From: Acanthosepion esculentum
Taxonomy: Eukaryota > Mollusca > Cephalopoda > Sepiida > Sepiidae
NCBI GenBank assembly: GCA_964036315.1
Contig: OZ038500.1
Span: forward strand, 53,445,282-53,509,281
Length of the DNA: 64,000 bases
Direction: 5' to 3'
The position numbers and the translations under genes are program-made. Positions within the stretch are counted from its first letter, which is position 1, and each line of letters begins with the position of its first letter. Under the pieces are notes generated by a model. It saw only the letters and a program-made list of their open reading frames with translations, was not told the DNA's origin and did not search any database. Shown piece after piece: positions 33,242-43,612 of the stretch.

Positions 33242-35689
33242 ATGCCTTTCTCGAAATCTACTTTTCCGGATGTTTTCGACCCAAGCGTACACGAGGAAAA
33301 TACATATCAGGCTTTCAACGACTACATCGAAGCCTGGGAAATGTCTTATGAGGTTGCTTGTATCGGAGAACTCAAAGAAGACGCATCTGAACTCATCCAA
33401 CAGCAACACAAAGCCAAAGTTTTCAGAATGTGCGTTTTCCAAGGCGAGCGGTTAAAGACGGACCTAAAAAGTGAATTTAATCAGGATTTAGCCCAACTCA
33501 AACAAGCGGATTTCAATACCATGGTACAGAGACTCGGTAACAGGTACAGACCTACACAGAACCAGGTACTACTCCACTACCAGTTTCATGGCCTCCGCCA
33601 AGAGCCTGGGGAAAAAATAGACACCTTCATCAACAAGGTAAGACAGCATGCTGACAGGTGCGCTTTTAAATGCACCAACCCCTACTGCACAGAAAAAGAA
33701 AAAATTCACAAAACTCTGATACGTGACCAAATAATAATAGGTACCTCTATCAGAAGTATCAGAGAAGAGGCTCTAGAAAGAGAACATGAGCTCGATGCCC
33801 TCATTACTCAAGCCCGTAAAATCGAAGCCACAGAAGAAGCTGTCAGAAAACTAGACACTGAAAAAGAAAGCCTTACAGCTGGCCTTAACGAAATCGAGAT
33901 TCATGACTCCGAATCTGACTCCGAAAGCCAGGGAGTCTTAATAAACAAAATCGGCAAGAAAGGGGGGAAATACTCCTTACGCAGCAAACAACAAAAAAAT
34001 TTCCAACAGCCAGAAACAATATCCAAAAGGCGATGCTTAGGCTGTGGCAATGACGACCTGCCGGGAAAATCCATCAACTTGGTGTCATGTAACCTAGCAG
34101 AATCACTGGGCATAATCACTTTTAATACACCCAGTATGGAAATGAAAGGAAGCCGCATCAATGCTATGGGAACAAAAACGGTGTCAACCAATGAGGCTAT
34201 GGAACTAACAAAATCTGTCGGTCCTCCCATTGCCCGCATCATCACACAACACCCATCGGTGTTCCACGGTTTGGGAAAGATGAAGGCTGAACCCATCCAA
34301 CTACATGTAAAACCCGACGCATCACCAGTAATACAACCCCCAAGACCGATTCCATACCACTTGAAAGATACATTTGAGGATGCAATCCGAAAAATGGAAT
34401 CAGATGATGTCATCGAGCCACACCATGGGCCAGTAACATGGCTATCCAACCCGGTGCTCGTACCAAAAGCAGATGGCTCCATGCGAGTTACAGTGGACTT
34501 AAGGAACCTCAACAAAGCCCTAGAAAACACGCACCTCCCTATCCCCAGAGTCGATGATATCATGCCCTTATTTGCCGGAAAATCTGTATTCAGTAAACTG
34601 GACCTGAAGACAGCCTTCCATCAGCTCGAGCTATCAGAAGATTCCAGGATCTTGACGGTATTCCGCGCTGGAGACCGCCTAATGCGGTATAAAAGACTCA
34701 CCATGGGAACCCTACCAGCATCAGGTGAGCTCAACTCCCGGCTCCGCCCCATCATCGCTAACATTCCAGATGCTGCGGTCATCCAAGACGACATTGTAGT
34801 AGCAACAGCTGACAAGGAAACACACCACCAAACGCTAGAAGTAGTCATTACAGCTCTCGAAAAAGCAGGACTAACAGTCAGTCCCAGCAAATGCATCCTT
34901 GGCCAGCCAGAAATCCCTTTCTGGGGATTTAAAGTCGACAAGAATGGGATAAAACCAGACCCAAATAAAGTCCAAGCAGTACAGGAAGCTGGGAGACCAA
35001 CATCAAAAGATGAACTGCGATCGTTTCTCTGTATGATCAGATCGAATGGCACCTTCATCCCTGATCTGGCTGCTGCCACAGCAAACCTACGTGAACTGAC
35101 AAAACAGAATGCTGTTTTCAAATGGACAGAAGCTCATGAAAAAGAGTTTCAAAATATAAAAGACACATTTACCACTGATGTGCTCCTCAGACACTATGAC
35201 ACAAACAAAAAGACCTTCATCTTTGTCGACGCTCACCTCACAGGTCTCTGTGCAATCCTTGCTCAAGGCCAGTCTATAGAACAGACAAAAGCGGTCGCAC
35301 TCGCATCACGAACCACCACAGCCGCCGAAAAGAACTACTCTCAACTAGACCTGGAGGCAACAGCTATTGACTTCGGTCTCCGCCAATTCCGCCATATTCT
35401 AGCTGGTGGCCCACAAGTTACTGTGGTCACTGACCAACAACCACTCCAATCACTCTGGAAATCCAAAAGGAAACCATCAGCTAGAATCGAAAGAATCCTC
35501 CTACGCCACCAAGACATCAACCATTGTGTCGTATGGAAAAAAGGAAAAGACAACCCGGCAGACTTCATGAGCCGACATGCAATACCACTACACAAGTTAC
35601 CTCAACGTATTGCCGAAGAAACAAAGGAACACCAAAAACTACTGTTCCTATTACACAACACACCCCTCTTTGCAACTGCTATCACCTGA
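33242..35689 (+). CDS. gag-pol, N-terminal part (gag, RT, RNase H), ended by in-frame TGA
   Basis: 815 codons. Gag capsid-like region at about residues 1-250 (YRPTQNQVLLHYQFHGLRQE, then PGEKIDTFI). One half zinc knuckle, CLGCG, near residue 264. The usual second knuckle and a protease D-T/S-G are absent: DLPGKSINLVS near 269 looks like a broken active-site region. RT from about 400: LSNPVLVPKADGSMRVTVDL, FSKLDLKTAFHQL near 450, and IQDD near 512 as the catalytic box. RNase H from about 660 with DAHLTGLCAIL and KNYSQLDLEATA. ARIERILLRHQ near 752 precedes the linker. The TGA at 35687-35689 replaces a sense codon in a frame that stays open downstream; CGA to TGA by CpG decay is a simple explanation (inference). 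Confidence 0.93.
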   Translation: MPFSKSTFPDVFDPSVHEENTYQAFNDYIEAWEMSYEVACIGELKEDASELIQQQHKAKVFRMCVFQGERLKTDLKSEFNQDLAQLKQADFNTMVQRLGNRYRPTQNQVLLHYQFHGLRQEPGEKIDTFINKVRQHADRCAFKCTNPYCTEKEKIHKTLIRDQIIIGTSIRSIREEALEREHELDALITQARKIEATEEAVRKLDTEKESLTAGLNEIEIHDSESDSESQGVLINKIGKKGGKYSLRSKQQKNFQQPETISKRRCLGCGNDDLPGKSINLVSCNLAESLGIITFNTPSMEMKGSRINAMGTKTVSTNEAMELTKSVGPPIARIITQHPSVFHGLGKMKAEPIQLHVKPDASPVIQPPRPIPYHLKDTFEDAIRKMESDDVIEPHHGPVTWLSNPVLVPKADGSMRVTVDLRNLNKALENTHLPIPRVDDIMPLFAGKSVFSKLDLKTAFHQLELSEDSRILTVFRAGDRLMRYKRLTMGTLPASGELNSRLRPIIANIPDAAVIQDDIVVATADKETHHQTLEVVITALEKAGLTVSPSKCILGQPEIPFWGFKVDKNGIKPDPNKVQAVQEAGRPTSKDELRSFLCMIRSNGTFIPDLAAATANLRELTKQNAVFKWTEAHEKEFQNIKDTFTTDVLLRHYDTNKKTFIFVDAHLTGLCAILAQGQSIEQTKAVALASRTTTAAEKNYSQLDLEATAIDFGLRQFRHILAGGPQVTVVTDQQPLQSLWKSKRKPSARIERILLRHQDINHCVVWKKGKDNPADFMSRHAIPLHKLPQRIAEETKEHQKLLFLLHNTPLFATAIT

Positions 35690-37087
35690 GAACGCCTACG
35701 TGAAGAACAACTTAAAGACACAGATCTAACACGACTACGTCACTTCATAGCTCTCAACCAGCCGCCATACAATGACCCCACCCTACGAGGATATTATAAA
35801 CTCTTCAGCGAGCTGTCAATTGAAAATGACATCATCCACAAAGGCGACCAAATGCTCCTTCCAAAGAGCCTACAGCAGGAAGCCATTTCCCTAGCCCATG
35901 ACGGATCACACCCAGGACAAGATGCCATCAAACGCCGCCTAAGAGCACATTTCTGGTTTCCTGGGATGGACAATGCCATAAAACTCCAGGTGGAAAACTG
36001 CCATGAATGCCAAATAACAACAGCAACACCAATGAAAGCACCTCTTACATCCACCCCAATCCCTGAGAAACCCTGGCAAAACATATCAATTGACTTGTTC
36101 GGCCCCCTCCCAGACCAAAGACACATACTGGTGGTACGCTGCAACCTGAGTAGATTTCCAGATGCAAAAATTGTTCGCTCAACTGGGGCCCAACATGTCC
36201 TCCCTGCATTAGGAGAAATATACAAAAACTTTGGCCACCCAGAATGTCATAAATGTGACAATGGCCCCCCATTCAATGGACAAGAATTCCATGACTGGTC
36301 CACAAAACGAGGTATAAGAACCAAAGCCTCATACCCTTATCACCCACAGGGAAATGAAGCTGAATGCTTTATGAAACCAATAAAGAAAGCAATTCAAATT
36401 GGACTTGAAAAACGACGCCCAATCCAGGAAATCATCGATGAGCTTCTCCGTGACTACCGCTCTACTCCACACCCTGCCACTGGATTGACACCTGGAGAAA
36501 TGATGCTCAGAGGTGGCTACCGGACAAAGTTCCCTCAACAACCCAACCCCACTGAGAACCAAATCCAGGAGACAAAAATCCGCGACAGTCACAGGAAAGA
36601 GGTCGCTAACGCCAAGATTAATGCTTCCCGTTGGCGAAAATACCCCAAGATCATCCAGGGAGATAGAGTTTTGGTAAAGCGATCATCAAAAATAAACAAA
36701 TTTGCATCCCAATTTAACCCAACACCACACATGGTAACTGATGTACAAGGCAGCCGTTATGAACTAGTCGCAGACAACGACTACAATAACAGGCACACCA
36801 TCTTCAGACACATCAGTGACATAAAGTTATACAAGCCAAAACAACACCCCAAAAGTATCACACACTACCCCCCCACCCAGTCCAGACGCAAATACAGCTC
36901 CCTAAACAATATCCCCGCCAACCCTGCTTCTAATGACACTGCTAGCCCACATGCTACCCGATATGGCCCTGATCGTACCTCTCACAACCAAACCGCAACT
37001 ACCTCCACATCAAGACCACCCAATACTAAAACACAAACGAGAGAGAGAGGTGGACATAATAAGCGGAACATCACACTACCCACGTAA
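35690..37087 (+). CDS. pol C-terminal part: integrase, in frame with 33242-35689
   Basis: The frame is open from the base after the TGA; the first methionine is at 35852. The HHCC zinc domain has AHDGSHPG near 35896 and CHECQ near 36000. The catalytic core has SIDLFGPLP near 36088 (first D), KCDNGPPFNG near 36253 (second D) and a late acidic residue in NEAECF near 36353. A chromatin-binding-like basic C terminus follows, ending KRNITLPT. The product would need stop readthrough to be joined to RT in this copy. The integrase itself shows no internal stop. Confidence 0.9.
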   Translation, partial: ERLREEQLKDTDLTRLRHFIALNQPPYNDPTLRGYYKLFSELSIENDIIHKGDQMLLPKSLQQEAISLAHDGSHPGQDAIKRRLRAHFWFPGMDNAIKLQVENCHECQITTATPMKAPLTSTPIPEKPWQNISIDLFGPLPDQRHILVVRCNLSRFPDAKIVRSTGAQHVLPALGEIYKNFGHPECHKCDNGPPFNGQEFHDWSTKRGIRTKASYPYHPQGNEAECFMKPIKKAIQIGLEKRRPIQEIIDELLRDYRSTPHPATGLTPGEMMLRGGYRTKFPQQPNPTENQIQETKIRDSHRKEVANAKINASRWRKYPKIIQGDRVLVKRSSKINKFASQFNPTPHMVTDVQGSRYELVADNDYNNRHTIFRHISDIKLYKPKQHPKSITHYPPTQSRRKYSSLNNIPANPASNDTASPHATRYGPDRTSHNQTATTSTSRPPNTKTQTRERGGHNKRNITLPT

Positions 37088-37154
37088 TATGCCGACTTTG
37101 TCGTTAATATACCAGGGAGACGAGTCGAAAATACAAATCAAAATATGGGAGTGG

Positions 37155-37316
37155 TGTTGCATTCAGAGTGATCTCCCCTACACTGGGAGGAAGTGGAGAG
37201 AGGAGGAGAAAAGGGACTTCCGGGACGGTGAGGGTAGCCATCTGGGACACGGACAGTTTCTGTTATAATAAAAGTGCAAAAAACCCACATTCCGCTGTCT
37301 TCGTCTATTTTCTTCA
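37155..37316 (+). repeat. 3' LTR
   Basis: 162 bp, identical to the 5' LTR except one base. Followed directly by the target duplication GTGCA. Confidence 0.95.
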
Positions 37317-37321
37317 GTGCA

Positions 37322-38234
37322 TATATTTTTTTGTTCTGAAGAGTGAGAAGCAATAACCAGTTAGCCCTTTCTTGTTACTTCCTTTTTGCTGTTATATTTT
37401 TTCACTCCATCACTTTACAATGAATTTTCTTATACTTGCTCTTCCACCACTTTGTTTTATATTTTTAAAAAGTTCATTTTTCAAGCTTTAACAAGGAAAT
37501 CTGAATAGTAAGATATTATTCTTCCTTATTATGAAGAATTACTAATGAAATATAGTCAGAAAGCAGGAAAACAGAATTACTTCAAGAAGACTTATATAAA
37601 CAATACAGGACACTTACTATACAAGTTAATCTCATAGATAATTACTATTTTAATGGGTTGTTCCTCAATGAATACCCCATACTTCTGACATTAAGTTATA
37701 CTAAACTATATTTAGTGGTTAAAGAACTTCACCATCGAGTAGAGATTAATGAGCTAATCTTATAGGTCATTACTACTGAAGTGAATTTAATCTTCATTGG
37801 GTGTCCTGCACTTATTGCCAGCTGTAAGCTCTTGTAGGTTATTCAGTAAGAACAGGTATCATGGTAAGATAGGCATCTCCAGGAAAAAGAGAGTGGAGTT
37901 TAAGTCTCCCCAAGAAAATATCTTTTATTCATCTATAAAGTAGATACTCATGTGACTTAAGAACTTTAATTATTGTGAAATTTTACAGGCCAACAGTTCC
38001 ATGACTTTCCAAGGGTATTTGTGCAAAACTGAACATAATGAACTTGGCCAGAATTCAAATATGACTTGTCAATTTCTCTTACCAAACCACTAACCATTAT
38101 ACAATCCACACTTCTTCCAATCTATGTTGCTTACTAATGCCCATAGAATAACAATATGAGTAATTATGATGAAAAGCAACTAAAATTAAGATGGAATACT
38201 TGTCAAAAAAATTCACTGAATGCCCTACATTTTG

Positions 38235-38237
<3 letters not shown>
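37322..38237. other. TMEM67 intron with SINE-like copies
   Basis: Contains the tRNA-like copy at 37830-37930 (pair of 28580-28685) and, near 37770-37810, a decayed GTGAATTTAATCTTCATTGG block of the 31782/44965 family. Nothing else identified. Confidence 0.45.

Positions 38238-38282
<45 letters not shown>
38238..38282. repeat. (TA)n microsatellite
   Basis: About 22 TA repeats. Confidence 0.95.
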
Positions 38283-38284
<2 letters not shown>

Positions 38285-38554
38285 CAGCATATCTTAATTC
38301 AAACATGTTTCATTGAATAATATAGACATATTATGTCTAGTTTTTTAATAATAATCCTTTCTAGTTTTCTAATTAGCTTCCTGATATTAACTGTGATTGC
38401 TCTGATGGTGATTTTTGTAAACACATGTGTATGCGCTCCGTTATAATTATTTTTACATTTTTAATTTATCTATTGTAGCTAAAATGTTTTTTGTAAACAA
38501 GCGTCCACAATGTAAGAGAGCTAAACAGAGATGGTAAAAATGCAACATGGTGTT

Positions 38555-38755
38555 ACATGTTAGTCAAAATGCATTTTAAAACATTGCTACTGCATTCATA
38601 ATAAATTTTGTTCACCATCACAACAATCACATTTACATTAAGTTTGTCTTCACAATTCACTCCTGAGGATGATCTAAGAAGATTGAAAGTACCTGGGATA
38701 ACAAAAACTACACTGCCTTCCTTGATGAATTTCAAATTAACATCAAGAAGCTAAT
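38555..38755 (-). repeat. Possible Penelope-like 3' remnant
   Basis: A minus-strand open frame ends NKIYYECSSNVLK, close to NYEYSTNVLK at the end of the Penelope-like ORF at 40719. It may be a short 3' fragment of the same or a related element. Confidence 0.35.
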
Positions 38756-38800
38756 TGGAGAACTAGAAAGGATTATTATAAAAATAATATAAAAACTTAA

Positions 38801-39755
38801 TGTAACACCCTCAGTGTCAGGCTTATGGTTCATGGAAACCAATTGTAACTCTATACTCTCCCTGGTTGTCAAAGACGTCTAATACCATGACTGATCGATG
38901 GAGCGATCTCTTCGATCCTGATCTGCCTTATTCCACATTGTGATTGGTTGATCATAAGGAGGCCAAGATTGACTCATCATGGGCATCTTTGTATTGGGCT
39001 GGTCCAAGCAGAGCAAAGACATACAGTAAAATTAGTTGTTAGGTTCTAGGTGTTAACATGCAAGTAGTGGTCCACCCAACCTGCTCCTAGATTCGACGCA
39101 ACACTGGTTAAGCTGATAAGGTTTAGCTTGTGAACTTAGTGAAATTTGTTTAGCTTATTTGGGAAGTTTGGCTCAAGGCTGATGTGTTGTCTCACATTTG
39201 GCCGCTGGAATGGAGTCTCTGGATGTTCTCTCTCTCGTCTCTTGAATTCACTCCACGCATTCATATTTATTGATGTCTGCCAAAAAACTGGTATGGGGGT
39301 GGGTGATGCAGTTGGGGAATTGGTATTTCCTCCACTTGTCATCTTCATTGTTTTTGGTCCTGAGAAATGAATCATTCCCCAGTTTGGAAGTCCCCACCTT
39401 TTCTCAGGTGACGGTTGTAGGCATTATTCCACCCACAGCTTCTTTCTCCTCCTCTTAACATCTCCCATTCAGTGGACATGGGCAGCTCCCTCTCCCTCCT
39501 TGATGTCTTGTCTGTGCCTGCTACCCTTCAGTGGGTGCAAGCAGCTGCTACTCCTTCCTTGATCTCTCTTCTGCTCCTGTCATCTCAACCATTCAGTGAA
39601 AACTAATTTAAAAAAAATTATTGTTCCAAATGCTATCACCTCATAAGTGAAGTGATACCAGTGTTGATTTTTTCTAGTCTGAAAGTTGAATAAACAATTG
39701 GCCTTCTCCCCCTTGACCCAGAGACACTTTCCCAGGGAAAATCTTGCAACTTACA
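38801..39755 (+). repeat. LTR-like segment, possibly a lone 5' LTR
   Basis: The block starts TGTAACACCCTCAGTG and ends CTTACA, giving TG...CA ends. It is clearly less AT-rich than its flanks and is followed by TTATGGTGGCAATC, which resembles a primer-binding stretch with GGTGGCA. Its 3' part is C/T-rich with a loose duplication (CATTCAGTG at 39466 and 39591; CCTTCAGTGGGTG between). No second copy or target duplication was found, so the call is tentative. Confidence 0.35.
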
Positions 39756-40718
39756 TTATGGTGGCAATCATTTGACTGAAGGTCAAGATATCATCAAGTG
39801 TTTTTATTAAAAAAAAACTCAAGTCAGGTAGTTATTGTTTTCAATCCTGACACCTCTGTAGAAAGATTATTCGTCAAGTCAGTTTTATATTTCCTACCCA
39901 TCCAAAATCAGACACTGAACACCTAGCTCTCATGTCCTTCAGTTCATCTTAGAAACATTCCTTAAGTAACCTTTTTACCTTTAGCTGGCATTTAAAATTT
40001 TATCAAATTTTTCTCATCTTGATTCCATGGACACACTGCAGGTGTAATCAACCAATTGTCAACATTTCGCCCATCGTACAATTAAGTATTGTTCTTAGCT
40101 GGCCATTTGGTTCATTTTAGAATTTTTGATTCTCTGGGAATGAATTGTATGTCAGTCTATCATTTTTGTTTAATATTCAAAAGCCATTTTTATTAATTAC
40201 CAGCAACCAAAATAGTGTTACATAATATGTCTATATTATTCAATTAAACATGCTTATGTATATCTATATATATATATATATATATATTTAAACATGCCTG
40301 ATTAAACAATTTAGATATGTTGTGTTTGTTTATCCTCAACACTATTCTTTCATAATCATGTATAAGCTTTATTGTTTCATGATTAATGAGAGCAAGGAAG
40401 TTACCATGGTTATATTATTCATTTTTATTTTTCTGACTACTTTTGATATAGTCCAATATCATCTTCAAGGTTATGATGGTTAAGACAAATAATTGTGTTT
40501 GTCTGAAGTAAATTTTGGCCTTTGTGGTTAAACCATTAACAGTTCAGGTCATGCACAAAGTCACAAATGGTGATTTTAAAATTTTTGCATGTTGTAAAAA
40601 TTTTAGTCTAACGGAGGTAACTTAGTTAAAACTGAATTCTTTTTAGGTTATAGTTTGATTGTTTTTAAAAAAATGTTTAGTTTTAACACAGATATTTCTA
40701 AAAAACTATATACTATAA
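39756..40718. other. TMEM67 intron, nothing firm
   Basis: Includes a (TA)n tract at 40262-40290. No exon or named repeat supported. Confidence 0.45.
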
Positions 40719-42189
40719 TCATTTCAGGACATTTGTACTATATTCATAATTAATTTTGGTAAGTGTTGCGTTTAATTTTTTAATAAAGATGACTTCAGGA
40801 ATTTGTAGTTTCCACTTATTAGGGTCTTGGTGAAGTATACAGATATTGTCAACTAATATTCTTCTAAATTGTGAATGTAGACGGAAATGTTTTTGCAGAT
40901 GTTGTGCAATGGACGGTGAATCAGTTATGTGTAGAGTTAGCCATCTTGATAACATTGTTGCAGAATAACCAACATATACATTAGCTTTTTTGTCAGAGAT
41001 GCAATCTCCCAAAAGGCATTTAAATTTATATATAATGGTTTTCTGCAATACATTAATTGGTGGGGAGAAGTTATTAAGGATGATTAAGTTAGTTGTATTA
41101 AATTTAGTATAGTATATAATTAATTTTATTTTTTACTGGAATCTGTGGGGATATATTAGTATCATTGAGGTTTTTTTGAGATTTTTTCATCTTGTTTACA
41201 CTTTTGAATGCATCTGATTACAACATAAAAGATTGATATGTCTGGAGTTATTTGAGAAAGTATTATGTTCTATCTGATTTATATTAAAATTTGTAATAGA
41301 TTGCCTTATTTGTTCATCAGCAATATGTTGGGTCTAATTTTTAATGGCAGGAGGGATGGATTATTGCATATATTTCTTATAATTATGTTGATCATTTCTC
41401 TAACTGGGACATTGATGAATAGATTTTCAACATCAATGCTATGGTTTCATTATCAGATTTTTTGTCTTTAGGATTAATTCAAGAGTTGATTTGATGCTGT
41501 ATTTACTGGGGATGTATGGTGTAATAAGTTGGTTAATAATTTTGGTTAGTTGATAAACAGGAGTGGGAATTTGGGATATAATAGTACGGAGAGGAAAGTT
41601 TGGTTTGTGTGTTTTTATGGTTCCATAAATGTAACCTGGTTTATAATCACCAATCATTTTGAGAAGTTTTAAAGTGTCTTGTTCTGCATTATTGACAGTG
41701 ATTAGTTTGTTGATTTTTAATTTCAGCTGCTTAATAGGATTCCTCTTAACATTTAGAAATTTGTTTTGGTCATCATGTATTTGTTCTATCTTTGTATTGT
41801 AATCAGATTTGTTTAAAACTACAAAGATGTTTGTTTTGTCTGCTTTCTTGACAATTATATCTGGATGTTTACGTAACTCCTTGGCAGTGATTTTTTTATG
41901 GTTTAGTTAGTAGTTTAGAAGAATTTTTCTGTTTGTCATGTCTATCTTTTATAGCCTCAGCCTTGAGTAGGTCCTGAATTTCTGGTTTAGTTGTTAGTTT
42001 TTCTATACTTTGATACAACATCTCTATTTCATTTTTTTTATTTAAACTATTATTTTTGCAGTATAGTTGACAATTGGGTTTGAGAGTGAGCAATTCCTTT
42101 TTACGGTTAGTTAATTCATAGTTGGAAATATTGATAAATTTATTTATTTTGTTCAGAAGATAGATAGATAGATCCTTTATATAGTGCAT
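40719..42189 (-). mobile_element. Penelope-like retroelement with internal deletion
   Basis: Three minus-strand frames give parts of one protein. N-terminal: KKELLTLKPNCQLYCKN and LLKAEAIKDRHDKQK (42189-41896). RT fingers: VKKADKTNIFVVLNKSDYN (near 41850-41800) and YGTIKTHKPNFPLRTIIS (near 41625-41575). C-terminal GIY-YIG-like nuclease: ANVYVGYSATMLSRW then H (near 40985). The palm with the catalytic YxDD should lie between about 41480 and 41300, but the distance is far too short, so most of the RT core is deleted. A (TA)n run at 42390-42457 follows on the 5' side. Confidence 0.8.
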
Positions 42190-42387
42190 TATATTTTTTT
42201 AACTGGTGTCGACATTTTGATTTATTAGTGATTTCTGTAAGTCTATGCATAATTTGTTTTATTTGATCAGGAGTAGTTGTCTGTTTGAGTTTAATCACAA
42301 AACAACAAAGCTTATGTGTGATTATGAAAGGATATTGTTGAGGATAATCAAACATGTCTAAATAAAAATATGCTGCTAAAATATACA

Positions 42388-42389
<2 letters not shown>

Positions 42390-42457
<68 letters not shown>
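42390..42457. repeat. (TA)n microsatellite
   Basis: About 33 TA repeats upstream of the Penelope-like element. Confidence 0.95.
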
Positions 42458-42461
<4 letters not shown>

Positions 42462-43248
42462 ACTAACAATAGTCAGTATTGGATGTTCATTCTCAGGAAG
42501 AATTTATAGGGCATTTATTTATCCTTGACATTTGAACACTTTAAAGTAACTAGGGTGAAGAGTTACAACCACACTGGTTAGAGTAGTCAACTGAAATATA
42601 ACAAAGAGGACTTGTTTTTTGTTTGAATCAATTACAGGAAAAAAAAATGTCAATTTCTTCTGATTCTGCATTTTAAGTCTAAATAAATGACAATCTATAG
42701 TAAAAGTGAATTTTCTGTGTTCTACCATCACACTAAGTTTATTGGACAAAGAAAAATTATAAGCAGCTATCAAACATTTTATTTCCAAATCTTTTTAAGA
42801 CTTATTTAGCTACAAATATTTATTTCTATACTTTTAGAAATCAATTAAAAATTATTTTATTCTCAATGACTTACACTATTTTACAATATTTTCAAGGGAT
42901 TTATTTTTTAACACATTAATGCCCACCATAAAATCCAGTATTAATTATAGGTTTATAAAATTAATCATAGGTTTCTACTCATAATCCATTAATGCCTACA
43001 TTAATGGTTTTAAAAAAATCTATAAATATATTATGGTAGAGAATTTAAAATTGTCACTTATTATTTGATTATAAATAATTGTTTCTTATTACTACCTTTT
43101 AAATATTTTAAGCTTAAAAAGAAAAGAAAAGAGAATTGATTTTTTCAAGCTTTTTTTTTTTCAGATTGTATATTTTCAATATGAGGTTAACATTTTTATA
43201 TAATACAGAAAAATAATTACAAATAAATTATTTTTTTGTCTTTCTTAC
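42458..43248. other. TMEM67 intron, nothing recognised
   Basis: AT-rich. A GTTACAACCACACTGGTTAG block near 42564 resembles GTCACAACTACACTAGTGAA near 62863, a possible repeat trace. A short near-duplication (CCACCATAAAATCCAGTATT near 42920) recalls 15018-15036. Confidence 0.4.
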
Positions 43249-43321
43249 CGATTTTAAAGGTGCCATACAAGAACAATTTGCTGTGAGGGATGAATAAAGA
43301 ATTTCTGTGCAAATAATACAC
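43249..43321 (-). CDS. TMEM67: TMEM67 exon (CIICTE...NCSC)
   Basis: 73 nt, 1 nt in and phase 0 out. In the phase set by the neighbours it reads CIICTEILYSSLTANCSC then MAPLKS, matching human [20 protein letters not shown]. The other frame is also open but lacks the cysteines and breaks phase. Acceptor TCCCTCAG, donor TCG|GTAAGA. Confidence 0.9.
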
Positions 43322-43501
43322 CTGAGGGATACAAAAAAATCAACAATAACAAAGCAAAAGTGATAATGTGTTAAGGTGAGAAGAAAAAATAAAAATTCTC
43401 TTTTAACTCTTCATATAATAAAGGAATTCTTGAAAATCAAAACCTGCCAACTGAGAGACGCTGGTGTTATTTTTCTATTAAACTGAATGTCTTAGTTATT
43501 A

Positions 43502-43612
43502 TGAGGTGGTGCTGGAAAATTCTTGGCCAAGCTCACTTCCCAAAATCTGACCAAACATAATTATTTTAGAATACCTTTTTGGTCAGATCAAGAACTTCTC
43601 AGCACACCCTCA
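43502..43612. mobile_element. mariner-type MITE
   Basis: 111 bp flanked by TA. Terminal inverted repeats of about 28 bp: TGAGGTGGTGCTGGAAAATT on the left, and TGAGGGTGTGCTGAGAAGTT as the reverse complement of the right end. Non-coding. Relatives at 44279-44403 and, one end only, at 58034-58090. Confidence 0.65.

Larger units (their letters stand above)
33025..37316 (+). mobile_element. Young Ty3/gypsy-type LTR retrotransposon
   Basis: Two 162-bp LTRs (33025-33186, 37155-37316) start TGTTGC, end TTCTTCA and differ at one position (C at 33054, T at 37184). The 5-bp target duplication GTGCA is exact (33020-33024 and 37317-37321). After the left LTR, TGGCGACGAAGTAAC is the likely primer-binding region; before the right LTR, GGGAGTGG may be the polypurine tract. 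One long gag-pol frame (33242-37087) carries capsid-like gag, RT, RNase H and integrase but has one in-frame TGA and a damaged zinc-knuckle/protease region. It lies in a TMEM67 intron, opposite to the gene, and is GC-richer than its surroundings. Confidence 0.95.

Noticed and set aside
33901..34563. 220-codon minus-strand open frame
   Set aside because: Shadow of the gypsy gag-pol frame on the other strand; no family resemblance.
34621..35121. 166-codon minus-strand open frame
   Set aside because: Also antisense to the RT/RNase H coding region and without motifs.
43249..43321. Alternative frame reading VYYLHRNSLFIPHSKLFL for the TMEM67 exon
   Set aside because: Open, but breaks phase with both neighbours and lacks the conserved Cys pattern.
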